This document shows positions 9,949-19,642 of a DNA stretch of 52,255 nucleotides, piece by piece. The notes beneath the pieces are model-generated. The model was not told where the DNA came from. It saw only the letters and a list, made by a program, of their open reading frames with translations, and did no database searches. Position numbers and translations under genes: made by a program. Every line of letters begins with the position of its first letter. Positions within the stretch are counted from its first letter, which is position 1. Source of the stretch: Lacticaseibacillus saniviri JCM 17471 = DSM 24301 (GTDB lineage: Bacteria > Bacillota > Bacilli > Lactobacillales > Lactobacillaceae). Location: the NCBI RefSeq assembly GCF_001311785.1, contig NZ_BBBX01000021.1, forward strand, positions 1 through 52,255, read 5' to 3'.

Positions 9949-11067
9949 TTACTTCAAATAACCGGTTGCTACGGTTTTCCAAGTATTGCTTGTCGTTAAG
10001 CGTTGCAGGGTTTGATTGGCTGTCACGCGATAGGTTCCTAGCCCGATTGAGCGACCACTTGTTTCTTGGCTCAAGCGAACAACGGAGTTCCCCTTGCCGT
10101 CAGTGGTCACTTGGAAACCATACACAGGAACGCCTGGGAAATCAATCTTGGCATGCTGCAAGACCCATGCATCGATTTGCTTTTCCGTTAATTTGGTTGT
10201 TGGCGTCATCAATGTCGCATATTTGCCATCAATCCATTGCTTACCACCCAAGTGATACCAAACATGGCCATCCGCTGTTGTCACTTGGCCGACGACACGC
10301 CATGAGGTGCCATGCATCAACTTACGATTACCAACGGGCTTTTGGGTGCTGGCATCATAGGAATCCCACAGTGCCACGCCATAACCCTTCACGTAATTGA
10401 TAGTGACGATACCATCAAGCTTGGTTTCGGTAAGCGTTGGTTGGCTCGGCGTACTTGGCTTGAGCACAGGGGTGTTAGGTTTAGTTGTTGGTGTGCTTGG
10501 CTTGGCTGCATTGCCATTAGTGACATCAAGCGCATAGCTACCCTGAATCCATTGATCAGGTCCGATGCGGTACCAGACTTCACCGGCAGCGGTGGTTACC
10601 TTGGTAAAGTAATTAATGGTGTAACCATGACCGATTGTGTAACCCTTGATTGGCTTACGACCGGCTTGGTAACCATCCCAAACCGCAACACTATAGTTTG
10701 GCACGTAATTAATCTTGATCTTACCCGGGGTATTAACAACCTTGTCTGAGTTGAGATCGGTGTAATCAGCTTGAATCCATTGGCTGGTGCCAACTTCAAG
10801 CCAGGTCTTGCCATCAACAACGGCCTTGCCGAAATACTTCCAGCTCGTCCCTGTTTTCAAGTTCTTATTTGCAATCACTTTGCGTGTGGGTTGATAGCTA
10901 TCCCAAACCGCAATCCCGTAACCCTTCAAATACTTAATTGTCACTGTGCCGCTCGCTTGGCTCACTTGCATTGTGGCCGCAGCAACTGGCTTAGCTGGCG
11001 CGGTGAATGGCGCGAAGCCAACACCAAGCATTGCTGCGCTGGCTAAAACAATTGGAAATTTCTTCAT
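9949..11067 (-). CDS. Secreted surface protein with three SLAP-like repeats
   Basis: 372 aa from MKKFPIVLASAAMLGVGFAP, behind GGGGG; the longer open frame starts eight codons earlier without an SD. A signal peptide is followed by three repeats of about 65 aa (TIKYLKGYGIAVWDSYQPT.., KINYVPNYSVAVWDGYQAG.., TINYVKGYGVALWDSYDAS..). Each ends in a W..VG..QWI...Y type motif. Repeats two and three are separated by a Pro/Thr-rich linker (TPTTKPNTPVLKPSTPSQPT). The C-terminal 85 aa (LTEKQIDAWVLQHAKIDFPG) form an unrecognised domain. There is no LPXTG and no membrane anchor, so wall attachment through the repeats is inferred. The repeats match those in the neighbouring secreted protein and in the prophage endolysin and tail protein. 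Confidence 0.8.
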   Translation of the reverse strand: MKKFPIVLASAAMLGVGFAPFTAPAKPVAAATMQVSQASGTVTIKYLKGYGIAVWDSYQPTRKVIANKNLKTGTSWKYFGKAVVDGKTWLEVGTSQWIQADYTDLNSDKVVNTPGKIKINYVPNYSVAVWDGYQAGRKPIKGYTIGHGYTINYFTKVTTAAGEVWYRIGPDQWIQGSYALDVTNGNAAKPSTPTTKPNTPVLKPSTPSQPTLTETKLDGIVTINYVKGYGVALWDSYDASTQKPVGNRKLMHGTSWRVVGQVTTADGHVWYHLGGKQWIDGKYATLMTPTTKLTEKQIDAWVLQHAKIDFPGVPVYGFQVTTDGKGNSVVRLSQETSGRSIGLGTYRVTANQTLQRLTTSNTWKTVATGYLK

Positions 11068-11212
11068 CGATGTGTCCCCCTTCAAATTCAACTCATTATA
11101 AGGTCAGGGGATTGCAAAAGCAATGAGATTCCCGTAACCTTTAGGCAATTTTCATGAACGTTATCATTTATTCATATAATTTCATGAATAAGAAATGTGA
11201 CCATCAAAAAAG

Positions 11213-11254
11213 TCGCTGACACCCTTATTGGATAGGTCAGCGACTTTTTGGTTT
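11213..11254 (-). terminator. Terminator of pyruvate oxidase gene
   Basis: AAAAAGTCGCTGAC and GTCAGCGACTTTTT form a perfect 14-bp stem (9 bp without the A/T arms) with a 15-nt loop. It lies 12 bases after the pox stop, and the T run is usable on the minus strand. Confidence 0.88.
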
Positions 11255-11265
11255 ATTGATGACGC

Positions 11266-13004
11266 TTATTCACCAGCATCTTCAAGTAATTGACGCAATG
11301 GGATCAAGCTTTCTGCGTGATACTTCTTCACAAATTCTGCAACAGCTGCAGGGTCTTGTGTCTTAGGATCAAGCACGAGTTGTTCAACTGGGATTGGACG
11401 TAAGTCAGAAATCTTCACGTCAATCACAACTGGGCCCTTGCGGTTAGCAGCCTTGGCGAAGGCATCCTTCAATTCATCGAGTGTATGAACCGTGTACCCT
11501 TCAGCACCCAATGCAGTTGCAGCAGCACCATAATCGGCATCAATCAGGTCAACCCCTGAGTGTGGTTGCTTAGTATCGTCTTGTTCAGCTTCAATGAAAC
11601 CTAAGCTTTCGTTGGTTAAGACCACGTTAATGATAGGCATGTGGTACTTCACTTGAGTCAAGATATCTTGCATAACCATGGCGAAACCACCGTCACCAGA
11701 AATGGACCAAACTTGGCGATCTGGGAATTCTGCTTGTGCACCAATGGCAGCTGGCAGCGCATAACCCATGGTTGCATACCAGCCAGAGGTCGTGAAGCGT
11801 TGTTGCTGGTTAGTTTGCAAGTAGCGCATCCCGTTGATGGTGACATTACCAACATCGACTTGGAAGATCGCATCGTTGGTGGCCATATCGTTGATTTGCT
11901 TGAAGACAGGTTCCACACGTAATGGAGTTTCTGCATCGTCTTCAAAGCTTGTCATCCAGTCAACCCAGTTTTGCTTGTTTGCGAGTGCTGCCTTATACCA
12001 AGGTGTTTCAGGCATAGCAGCGGCACGTTCTGTGATGGCTTCAATTGTCTTCTTAGCATCGGCCAAATGGCAACATCAACATGATGACGACGACCCAACT
12101 TGCTGGAGTCGATATCAACTTGAATATACTTAGCATCTGGTGTGATGAAGTATGGTTGGAATGGGAAGTCAGAACCCAAGAACAAGATCGCATCAGCGGC
12201 ACGAGCAATTTCGACACCTGGCTTAGAGGCAACACGACCTGCAGAGCCCATGTTTGCCTTGTAGTCATCAGGAATAATGCCCTTAGCCAAAGCGGTTGTC
12301 AAAATAGGGACGTGTAACTTTTCAGAGAAGGCAATGATGTCTTCGCCGGCACCCTTAGCCCCTTGCCCAACATAGATCAATGGGTGCTTAGCATTCTTCA
12401 GAATTTCAATGGCTTCATCAACCCGATCGAGATCTGGTTCTGGCATGATTGGTGCTTGATAAAGCTTTGCGGAAGACACATAGTTGTCGTCAATTTCTGT
12501 CCAACCTAAGTCCTTTGGAATTGTTACAACGGCAACACCACTATACTTGTAGGCTTCACGAATCGCTTCATCGACCACGTGTGGCATTTGTTCAGCGGTC
12601 ATGACAGTCCGGTTATAAACAGAAACATCCGCAAACATTGGATTTTCGTTCATTTCTTGGAAGTAGTTTGTGTTCATTGCGGCAGTTGGCACTTGCCCAA
12701 CTAAGGCGAGAACAGGTACATGATCATATTGGGCATCGTACAGACCATTCAGTAAGTGCACAGCACCAGGGCCGGCAGAACCGAATGTTGCAGCAATCTT
12801 ACCTGTGATTTTTGCTTCACCAGCAGCGGCCAAAGCACCGACTTCTTCGTGACGCACTTGAACGTAATTCATTGTGCCCCGACGATTGTAAAGTGCATTC
12901 ATTGTGGAATCAAAAGAACCACCAGGTAAACCGTAAATATTGTGAATGCCCCAATCTTCAAGAACTTTGATCATTGCATCTGAAGCATTAATCTTTTCAA
13001 CCAT
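11266..13004 (-). CDS. pox: Pyruvate oxidase (one frameshift)
   Basis: Thiamine diphosphate and FAD enzyme converting pyruvate, phosphate and O2 to acetyl phosphate, CO2 and H2O2; cytosolic. About 579 aa once joined. The N-terminal TPP-pyrimidine domain has GIHNIYGLPGGSFDS, the catalytic Glu in VRHEEVGALAAAGEA, GSAGPGAVHL and FQEMNENPMFADV. The central FAD domain has PLIYVGQGAKGAGEDI. The C-terminal TPP-diphosphate domain has SISGDGGFAMVMQDI with NVVLTNESLGFI. FQEMNENP and RHEEVG match lactobacillus pyruvate oxidase better than acetolactate synthase. The frame breaks near 12061 (DVAIW to ADAKKTIEAI), one lost G. GGAGG precedes the start, and a promoter is visible upstream. Confidence 0.88.
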
Positions 13005-13056
13005 GATAACAAGCCTCCAATAATTTACTTACTTTTAATAAGTTTCTACAAGAGCT

Positions 13057-13084
13057 AGTATAGCCCAATGAGAACGAAATGCAA
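13057..13084 (-). promoter_or_regulatory. Promoter of pyruvate oxidase gene
   Basis: On the minus strand TTGCAT, 16 nt, TATACT, ending about 50 bases before the start codon. Both boxes match sigma-A consensus in four or five of six positions. I found no convincing cre site next to it. Confidence 0.6.
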
Positions 13085-13289
13085 GTGTTTCTGGTAAAAA
13101 TATAAAGCGGATACACACGCATCACACTATTATTTTTATCGGACACCACCATATTAGAAGGTTAACGAAAGTAATGTCAAACAATCCGTCGCGCCAACTC
13201 AATAAGATAACAAGCCAGGACACTAATCTGGCGCTACGACCCGTTTGTACAGACGAAAAAAAGAACCAGCTCGCGCCGATTCTTTTTTA
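13085..13289. other. Intergenic region upstream of pox, with mvaS terminator
   Basis: Between the pox promoter and the mvaS stop. At 13258-13290 AAGAACCAGC and GCCGATTCTT pair (with G-U pairs) around TCGC, flanked by A/T runs, giving a terminator for mvaS on the minus strand. The remaining 170 bases show no gene. Confidence 0.6.
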
Positions 13290-14468
13290 TTACTCATTCA
13301 CTTGATACTGCCGTTGTTGATCAGTCACCCCGCTGAGCACAAAATCGCCAGCAAAGCGTGCGGGATCCGCCTGATAGTTATCAGCTGCGTATGGCACCTT
13401 GTCCTTAAACACCAACTCGTAATCGGGCACACTCAGTTGCGTCCGCGCATCGAGCGTTGCTTGATGCTGTTCAGCGTGCAATTGGCTGCGGAAGCCATCG
13501 ACTAATGTTGCCGTGAAGAACTCACCGACCGCGCCGGACCCATACGAGAACAGGCCAATCTCATCCCCCGCTTGAAGGTTGGTGTTCTTTTCGAGCAAGG
13601 ATAACAGCCCCAAGTATAAGGAACCCGTGTAGATATTGCCGACCTGGCGACTGTATTGAATACTCTCTTCGTACTTGGCCAGCAGATCCGCCTGTTTAAC
13701 GGCATCCGCTTCCGGCAGAGCGGTGCGCAAAGCCTTCAAACCCATCTTAGTGTATGGCAGATGGAAGGTCATCGCCGCAAAGTCAGCGAGTTGCTTACCC
13801 GTTTGCTTTTGATAATCCGCCCAGGTTAATTCAAAGAAACGGATGTATTGTTCGGTCGAGTACTTGCCCAACGCGATGGCTTCATCGGTATACACTGGCC
13901 GCCAAAAATCCATCACTTGTTCGGAATAATAACTGGAGACATCACCCAGCGCCATAATCCGCGGATTTTCAGTGACAAGCATCGCGATAGCACCGGCACC
14001 CTGCGTTACTTCACCACCGGTTTCGAGGCCGTAGCGTGCGATATCAGAGGCGATGACGAGCGCTGTTTTACCCGGGTGAGTGGCGATGTAATCCTTGGCC
14101 AACATCAGTCCAGCAGTTGCGCCATAGCAGGCTTCCTTGATTTCAATGGCCCGACTCCATGGATTCAGATTCAATAATTGTTGGATGTACAGGCTTCCCG
14201 CCTTGCTGGCATCGATTCCCGTCTCGGTACCTAGCACAATCAAGCCAATATCCTGTTTCATATCCGGTGTTAAGAACTCATTGGCAGCACTAGCGCCCAT
14301 GGTCACAACATCCTGACTGGAAGGTGGGACGGCCTGTTTGTCTTGGCCAATCCCGATAGTGAACTTGTCTGGATCAACCCCTCGAGCCTGTGCCAAATCC
14401 ACTAAATCCACGTAATAATTTGGGGTGTAAAAACCCAATTGATCAATTCCGATTGTCATTTTACTCAT
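13290..14468 (-). CDS. mvaS: Hydroxymethylglutaryl-CoA synthase
   Basis: Condenses acetyl-CoA with acetoacetyl-CoA to HMG-CoA in the mevalonate pathway; 392 aa, full length. Visible: IGIDQLGFYTPNYYVDL at the N-terminus, the nucleophilic cysteine in IEIKEACYGATAGL, the TEDGGSxG-like GTETGIDASKAG segment, a conserved histidine in FHLPYTKMGLKAL, and FSYGSGAVGEFF near the C-terminus. The start codon overlaps the stop of mvaA (ATGA), so translation is coupled; a second Met three codons on (MTIGIDQ) with GGATGAG in front could also start. Last gene of thl-mvaA-mvaS. Confidence 0.93.
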   Translation of the reverse strand: MSKMTIGIDQLGFYTPNYYVDLVDLAQARGVDPDKFTIGIGQDKQAVPPSSQDVVTMGASAANEFLTPDMKQDIGLIVLGTETGIDASKAGSLYIQQLLNLNPWSRAIEIKEACYGATAGLMLAKDYIATHPGKTALVIASDIARYGLETGGEVTQGAGAIAMLVTENPRIMALGDVSSYYSEQVMDFWRPVYTDEAIALGKYSTEQYIRFFELTWADYQKQTGKQLADFAAMTFHLPYTKMGLKALRTALPEADAVKQADLLAKYEESIQYSRQVGNIYTGSLYLGLLSLLEKNTNLQAGDEIGLFSYGSGAVGEFFTATLVDGFRSQLHAEQHQATLDARTQLSVPDYELVFKDKVPYAADNYQADPARFAGDFVLSGVTDQQRQYQVNE

Positions 14469-15719
14469 CCTTTGTGTTGGTCTCGAAGCTCGTTTAACAG
14501 TTGTTTGGCATTAGCTAATGTTTTATCTTGCGATTGCAGCGCATCCGTGAGCAATTTGATCTCTGCACCGGTTGCTCCCGCCGCCATGGCGAGTGCTGAC
14601 GCTTGTAGTGCCATGTGACCGGCCTGAATCCCAGGGCCCACTAATGCACGTAAGGCGGCCAGATTCTGAACCAGCCCCACGCTAGCAATCAGTGCTTGCA
14701 GCGTTTCAACACTGGTGATGTGCGCTAATCGCTGATTGACCTGCACCAGTGGCAAGGCATTCATCGCGCCGCCCACTATGCCGACTGGCAGCGGCAAGCT
14801 GATTGTGCCGACCAACTGATGATCACGTAACTGCCAAGTCGCGAGCGGCAGATACCGACCAGTGTGGCTGGCGTGCGCGTGAACAGCTGCCTCGACCGCG
14901 CGGGTGTCATTACCGCTCGCGAGGACAGCAGCCGTCATACCGTTCATAATGCCCTTATTATGCGTGACGGTGCGATCGATATCGACTTCCGCTAACGCAC
15001 TAATCGCCGCAATGCGTTCCGCGACCATCTCACCACTTTGATGCGCCGTGGCCAAGGTCGCTGGGTCCAGTTGAACCGTAGCGGTTGTCAACGCGGTACT
15101 GTGATTAGCCAAAATCGCGACTAGGGGCATCTGGTTGAGCCACTGGCCAACGTGATGCCCGATTGCCTCGCGATGGTGTTGACGATATTAGCCCCCATCG
15201 CCGCTTGTGGATCGACAGCCAATTGTAATTTCAACCAGCGATCGGCGATGATGACCACCTCAATTGTTTTCAAGCCACCACCACGGCGCACAATGGAAGG
15301 ATGCGCCTGTTCGGCAACCGCAAATAATTCCGGCTCACGCGCCAAAATCATTGCCTTGGCACCCGCTAGGTCTGCCAACCCATCGAACACGACTTCACCG
15401 GTCACTCGATGCGGCATCGTGGTCACTGTGATGCCCCCGTTCAACCGCGCGATGCGGGCGCATTGTTGGCGGCGGCAATGACGGAAGGCTCTTCCGTGAC
15501 CATTGGAACCTGATACAGTGCATCGTTCACTGGCAAATCGCGCAACACGCCCAGTGGCAAACTGAATTGCCCGATTTGATTCTCAATCAGATGTTCTGCC
15601 ACTGCCTCGGGGAGTGCCGCTTGAGTGGCATACGCGTCGGCATCGGCTTGGTCGAGCTGACCGGCGTCCACCAGCACTGCTAATCGTTCCTGCGGTGTGA
15701 GTTCATAAAACTTAGGCAT
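14465..15719 (-). CDS. mvaA: Hydroxymethylglutaryl-CoA reductase, class II (two frameshifts)
   Basis: Reduces HMG-CoA to mevalonate. About 418 aa when joined, normal for bacterial class II enzymes. Motifs: ENQIGQFSLPLGV, the glutamate block VPMVTEEPSVIAAANN, LNGGITVTTMPHRVTGEVVF, DPQAAMGANIVNTI, the lysine motif THNKGIMNGM, the aspartate motif ASGNDTRAVEA, and GLVQNLAALRALV with GHMALQ near the end. Breaks lie near 15455 (NN to ARLNGG) and near 15165 (NTIA to IGHHVGQWLNQM). Each is one lost base. The start ATG overlaps the end of the thiolase gene. Unlike enterococcal MvaE, thiolase and reductase are separate proteins here. Confidence 0.88.
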
Positions 15720-16881
15720 GGTGCACCTGCATCGCCACACCGATGCCACCACCCACGCAGAGGCTTGCGATACCCCGTTGGTCGCCGTTCAATTGGTGAA
15801 CCAAGGTGGTCAGCAAACGAGCACCGGAAGCACCGAGCGGATGACCTAAGGCAATCGCGCCACCCTGCCGATTGAGTTTGGCTGCTGGAATATTCAAATC
15901 GCGTTGCACTGCGACACTCTGTGAAGCAAAGGCCTCGTTAATTTCAAATTGATCGATTTGGTCCAGCGCGGTACCCGTTTTGGCCACTAAGCCCTCGACC
16001 GCTAACTTGGGTGCATAGCCCATGATGTCGGGATCAATCCCAATTTCAAATAATCATCGATGACTGCTAAGTAGTGGATACCTTCACGGTCGGCCACCGC
16101 CTTATTCATCAAGACCAGCGCTGCAGCCCCATCATTAATACCACTCGCGTTGCCGGCAGTCACTGTGCCATCTGCCATAAAGGCAGGCCGCAACTTGGCT
16201 AATTTTTCTAAACTCGTATCGGGACGCACCGCTTCATCAGTGGCCACCACTTGTTCACCACGCTTGGTCTTAATGGTGACAGGCACGATTTCTGCATCAA
16301 ACGCATGAGCTGCTTGTGCTGCCGCCGCTTTTGGTGTGACGCTAACGCGAAGTCATCCTGTTGCTCGCGGGTCACATTGAAGCGCTCCGCCACGTTCTCG
16401 CCTGTGATCCCCATCGGTTGGTGATTGAAGCTGTCAGTCAAACCGTCCTTAGCCACGCCATCGACGAATGTCGTATCGCCATACAAGTGACCAAAGCGCA
16501 TGTTTGGTGCGTAGAACGGTGTTTGGCTCATGCTCTCTGTGCCGCCGACCAATACCGCATCCGCTTCACCCAAAGAATGGCACTCTGGCCCAAACGCACG
16601 GCCTTTAGTCCTGAGCCACAGACCTCATTGATGGTCATCGCTGTACTGCTTTGGGCCAAACCACTCTTTAGGCCAATTTGCCGCGCCACATTCTGGCCTG
16701 AATTCGCCTGCAAGACATTGCCAAAAATAGCCTGTTGAATCCGAGCAGGATCAATGCCAGCCTGTTCAATCGCTGCTTGACTCGCAATCGTCCCGAGCGC
16801 CACCGCGTTCAGTGATGCGAGGCTGCCACCCAGCTTACCAATCGGCGTGCGCACGGCACTTACAATAACAACTTCTGTCAT
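15712..16881 (-). CDS. thl: Acetyl-CoA C-acetyltransferase (thiolase; three frameshifts)
   Basis: First enzyme of the mevalonate route: two acetyl-CoA give acetoacetyl-CoA. About 390 aa across four frame segments. N-terminal [17 protein letters not shown]; nucleophile cysteine in [39 protein letters not shown]; the histidine motif [18 protein letters not shown]; second cysteine in [14 protein letters not shown]. Breaks near 16580, 16333 and 16048 each coincide with a short homopolymer (TTTGGG, AAAA, GAAATTGGG) and fit one missing base. All catalytic motifs survive, so I do not call it a pseudogene. GGGGG precedes the start. First gene of the thl-mvaA-mvaS operon. Confidence 0.88.
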
Positions 16882-17106
16882 GAGTTACCCCCAGTTAATA
16901 ATTATCTATAAAATAACACAATCGCAAACCGCAAACAACGCGACCGAATTGTTATCAAACTATAAAAGAACGTTTATTCAAAGCTACACAATTTTTTGTG
17001 TCGCCTACCATTTACTGTAGCTGGTAACTGTTAAACAATTCACTTATAGTAATCTTAACGAGATTTTCAGAATCGCACGGCTATTTTCATTATTCAGGAG
17101 GTTATG

Positions 17107-17401
17107 ATGCGCGTTATTGACTTGCTCGCCCTACTGCAGGACCAACCAAAAACGCCACGATCCACTGTCGGGACGCGGCGCAACAATATAACCTTACGCA
17201 ATTTGAATTGCGCACTGAGGTGGAACAGGAACAATTGATTTTATTGGCACAACGGCGAAGAATCCCTTACACCTCTGGGAGTTTCAACTACTGCTGCGGC
17301 AAAAGGACCTCTGGCAGCGTTATGTCTACATTGAAACACCTGCTGGCATTCAACCCATCTTTGGCTTTACGCGCAAGCACCAGCAATTATTCTTGAATTA
17401 A
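17107..17401 (+). CDS. Unknown small protein (two frameshifts)
   Basis: No family recognised. AGGAGG precedes ATGATG. The first frame gives MRVIDLLALLQDQPKTP. After a break near 17160 the reading DAAQQYNLTQFELRTEVEQE is found, and after another near 17255 the reading KNPLHLWEFQLLLRQKDLWQ, ending FTRKHQQLFLN. Joined length is about 97 aa, amphipathic and glutamine rich, with no signal or membrane segment. Its stop overlaps the stop of the convergent Mrr-type gene by two bases. The coherent peptide in successive frames and good SD make it a likely real gene. Possible promoter: TATAGT near 17045. Confidence 0.45.
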
Positions 17402-17960
17402 CCCGGCAACCGACGCATCAATCGCCGCAACCCATTGCGATCGATCAATGTGACACCCAGTTGTTCAGCCAGTTCCTGAGCCGAATCCGAAAACTCGCTG
17501 TTGGTCAGAACAATGGCTTGATCGAGCTTATAGAATTCTTTGCCTGCCCAGACCTCCTGAACAGCCTTATTGCCAACAAAGCCAGAATATCGCTTGCACT
17601 GAATACCAAACTTCTGACCCTTCTTTTGCGCAATGATATCAATGCCTTGATCGCCTGAATACTGTGTGACCTCGATATGCTTGTAGCCATTGCGTTTGAG
17701 CAGGTAACCACAAAATGCTCGAATGCCTCGCCGTCCATGCTATCGATCTGTTCCAATTTGACATCTCGATAGCGAAAATGATGAAAATAGAGTTGTGCAG
17801 CACTGAAGAGCACAAAGGCCACAATCAACCCAAAACTCATCGGGTCAAGCTTTTGCCGCCATAATCCTGGCGCATATTGCCGGAGCCACAGACTGTAGGC
17901 CAAAGCGGCGATAAAGCCAAATACAAAAAGTCGATATAATCGTTTCCCCAAACGGCGCAT
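17398..17960 (-). CDS. Membrane-anchored Mrr-type restriction endonuclease domain protein (one frameshift)
   Basis: About 187 aa. Two N-terminal membrane helices (FVFGFIAALAYSLWL and FGLIVAFVLFSAAQLYF) precede a short linker and an Mrr_cat domain beginning LEQIDSMDGEAFEHFV. After a break near 17706 the reading continues YLLKRNGYKHIEVTQYSGDQ, then GIDIIAQ, FGIQCKRYSG and VGNKAVQEVWAGKEFY, and ends with FSDSAQELAEQLGVTLIDR. The nuclease motif D...QxK (GIDIIA, IQCKR) is intact. Such proteins are type IV-like nucleases or uncharacterised membrane-bound DNases; which DNA it cuts is unknown. It stands alone and converges on a small unknown gene, the two stops overlapping. Confidence 0.75.
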
Positions 17961-18066
17961 GTGAGACTCATCCTAACTAATTTGAATTATCCCAAGCTTA
18001 CCAAACATCAGTTCTGTTAGCTAGTTATCGCCGTTAGCTTAATAAAAATTTGAAAGGCGTGATTCT

Positions 18067-18273
18067 TTGTTTGAAGTTTTGTTACTCATTATCTTGTTGC
18101 TCGGGTTGACCCTGATTATCAGTCGTATTGCCGTCCCCGGATGGGCGAAAGCCGCAGTGATCTGCGTGAGCGCAATCCTGATTGTGTTGCTCTTAATCAG
18201 TGTATTGGTGAAAAAAGTAATTGAAGATGCGACGGAATTATCCACCACTTGGTACTCAATGAGCCAAAAATAA
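18067..18273 (+). CDS. Small two-helix membrane protein
   Basis: 68 aa. The proposed TTG start lies behind AAAGGCGTG. Two hydrophobic helices (VLLLIILLLGLTLIISRIA and AAVICVSAILIVLLLISVLV) are joined by a short basic loop VPGWAK; the C-terminal tail is polar. No family recognised. The stop is directly followed by copy 2 of the dispersed repeat, whose first hairpin probably ends the transcript. Confidence 0.5.
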   Translation: MFEVLLLIILLLGLTLIISRIAVPGWAKAAVICVSAILIVLLLISVLVKKVIEDATELSTTWYSMSQK

Positions 18274-18555
18274 GGGGTTGCGACAAAACTATATTTGTCG
18301 CAACCCCTATTTCAATTTCCGAAAAAACTAGACTAATCGCGTTCCAAAAAGTTGAGAATTCCGGTTAACAGAGACGTGTGCGAACTCGCGCCCAGCAACT
18401 GAGCAACAGCATAGGTTCGTTTTATTGGCGTTTTATGCCAATAACGAACCAAGCTGGGCGCAAGTTGTTGCGAGTTCAAACACGTTAATGGATTGATTTA
18501 AACGCCTAATTTCGGGCCTTATCATCAATCCTTGTTAATCCTCACTCTCACAGCA
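18274..18555 (+). repeat. Dispersed structured repeat, copy 2
   Basis: Second full copy of the element seen at 3645. It fills the gap between the small membrane protein and galU. Opening hairpin GGGGTTGCGACAAA / TTTGTCGCAACCCC; inner stem GGTTCGTT..ATTGGC / GCCAAT.AACGAACC; outer stem GCGCCCAGC / GCTGGGCGC, here perfect where copy 1 uses G-U pairs; third stem GGATTGAT / ATCAATCC. The opening stem has changed on both sides relative to copy 1 (TGTGAC/GTCACA to TGCGAC/GTCGCA), which is covariation. No ORF of note. Confidence 0.8.
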
Positions 18556-18570
18556 GGGTCTCTTTAAACC

Positions 18571-19476
18571 CTAATTTGATTTCTTTTTAGGTGTTTCTTT
18601 TTTCAGCTGTTCAGCCAAATCTAAGACGTATTGGCGCAATTCATCCTTCACTTCAGGATGCGTCAAGCCGTACTCGATGTTGGTCTTCACATAGCCGAAT
18701 TTGTTCCCGACGTCATAGCGATCACCCTTGAATTCATGCGCAAAAACCCTTTGCGTCCGGTTCAACTCATCGATAGCGTCGGTTAACTGAATTTCATTGC
18801 CCTTACCAGGCTTTTGATTTTCAAGGATATCAAAGATTTCTGGCGTCAATAAGTAACGCCCGATAATGGCCAAATCACTGGGTGCTTCCTCAACGGCAGG
18901 CTTCTCAACAAACTTGCGCACGTTGAACAATCCAGGATGGACTTCCCGTTCAGGATCAATCACGCCATATGCAGAAACATCTTCATGTGCCACCTTCTTA
19001 ACGGCCAAGATAGAAGCATGGGTACGTTCATATTCATTGATCAATTGTTGCGTCAGTGGAATCTTGTCGGACATCAAATCATCGCCAAGCATGACCACGA
19101 AAGGTTCATCCGCGATAAAGGACTTTGCCAACCGAACGGCATCACCTAAGCCCTTAGGATAAGGCTGGCGAACGAAGAATAAGTTCACACCGATATCAGT
19201 CGTCGAGTGGACCAAATCCAAAAGCTCAGTTTTGTTCTTACTTGCCAGGTTTTGTTCCAATTCGGGGGCAGAATCGAAATGATCTTCAATCGAACGCTTT
19301 TGCTTCCCTTCAACGATCAGAATGTCTTCAATCCCGGATGCCTTAGCTTCTTCCACGATAAACTGAATGGTAGGCTTATCAACAATCGGTAACATTTCTT
19401 TGGCGAGCGCTTTAGTAGCTGGGAGGAAACGTGTTCCAAGCCCTGCGGCAGGAATCACTGCTTTACGAACTTTCAT
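18571..19476 (-). CDS. galU: UTP-glucose-1-phosphate uridylyltransferase
   Basis: Makes UDP-glucose from UTP and glucose 1-phosphate for wall teichoic acid, glycolipid and exopolysaccharide synthesis. 301 aa. N-terminal nucleotidyltransferase signature [20 protein letters not shown] with the uridine-binding [40 protein letters not shown] with the metal-binding aspartates; [41 protein letters not shown]. The open frame starts eight codons further upstream, but AAGGATTAG stands at a suitable distance from ATG 19476. Single gene, divergent from the SGNH esterase. Confidence 0.95.
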   Translation of the reverse strand: MKVRKAVIPAAGLGTRFLPATKALAKEMLPIVDKPTIQFIVEEAKASGIEDILIVEGKQKRSIEDHFDSAPELEQNLASKNKTELLDLVHSTTDIGVNLFFVRQPYPKGLGDAVRLAKSFIADEPFVVMLGDDLMSDKIPLTQQLINEYERTHASILAVKKVAHEDVSAYGVIDPEREVHPGLFNVRKFVEKPAVEEAPSDLAIIGRYLLTPEIFDILENQKPGKGNEIQLTDAIDELNRTQRVFAHEFKGDRYDVGNKFGYVKTNIEYGLTHPEVKDELRQYVLDLAEQLKKETPKKKSN

Positions 19477-19642
19477 TTCATCTAATCCTTTCACGACCAT
19501 AGTTTGATTCTTTAACTATCATAAGCATACTAGATTGAAGCGGTTTTTGTAGTTAAATTGTTCTTAAACTTATGATTTTTACCTCACCTCAAAACTGGTC
19601 TATACTGAAATTAACAATGTTGTCACAAAAGGAGATGTCGCG

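Noticed and set aside
9888..10400. 170-codon plus-strand frame inside the surface protein gene
   Set aside because: Lies antisense to the three repeats and has a composition unlike proteins of this organism; starts within a terminator.
12040..12080. Programmed frameshift in pox, thl or mvaA
   Set aside because: No slippery heptamer with stimulator at these sites; breaks lie within catalytic domains and match the general homopolymer error pattern.
11266..13004. Acetolactate synthase as alternative name
   Set aside because: FQEMNENP, RHEEVG and the lengthened FAD-domain segment agree with pyruvate oxidase of lactobacilli better than with AlsS or IlvB.
13060..13100. cre (CcpA) site in the pox promoter
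   Set aside because: Closest match (around TGAGAACGAAATGCA) has wrong spacing and missing consensus bases.
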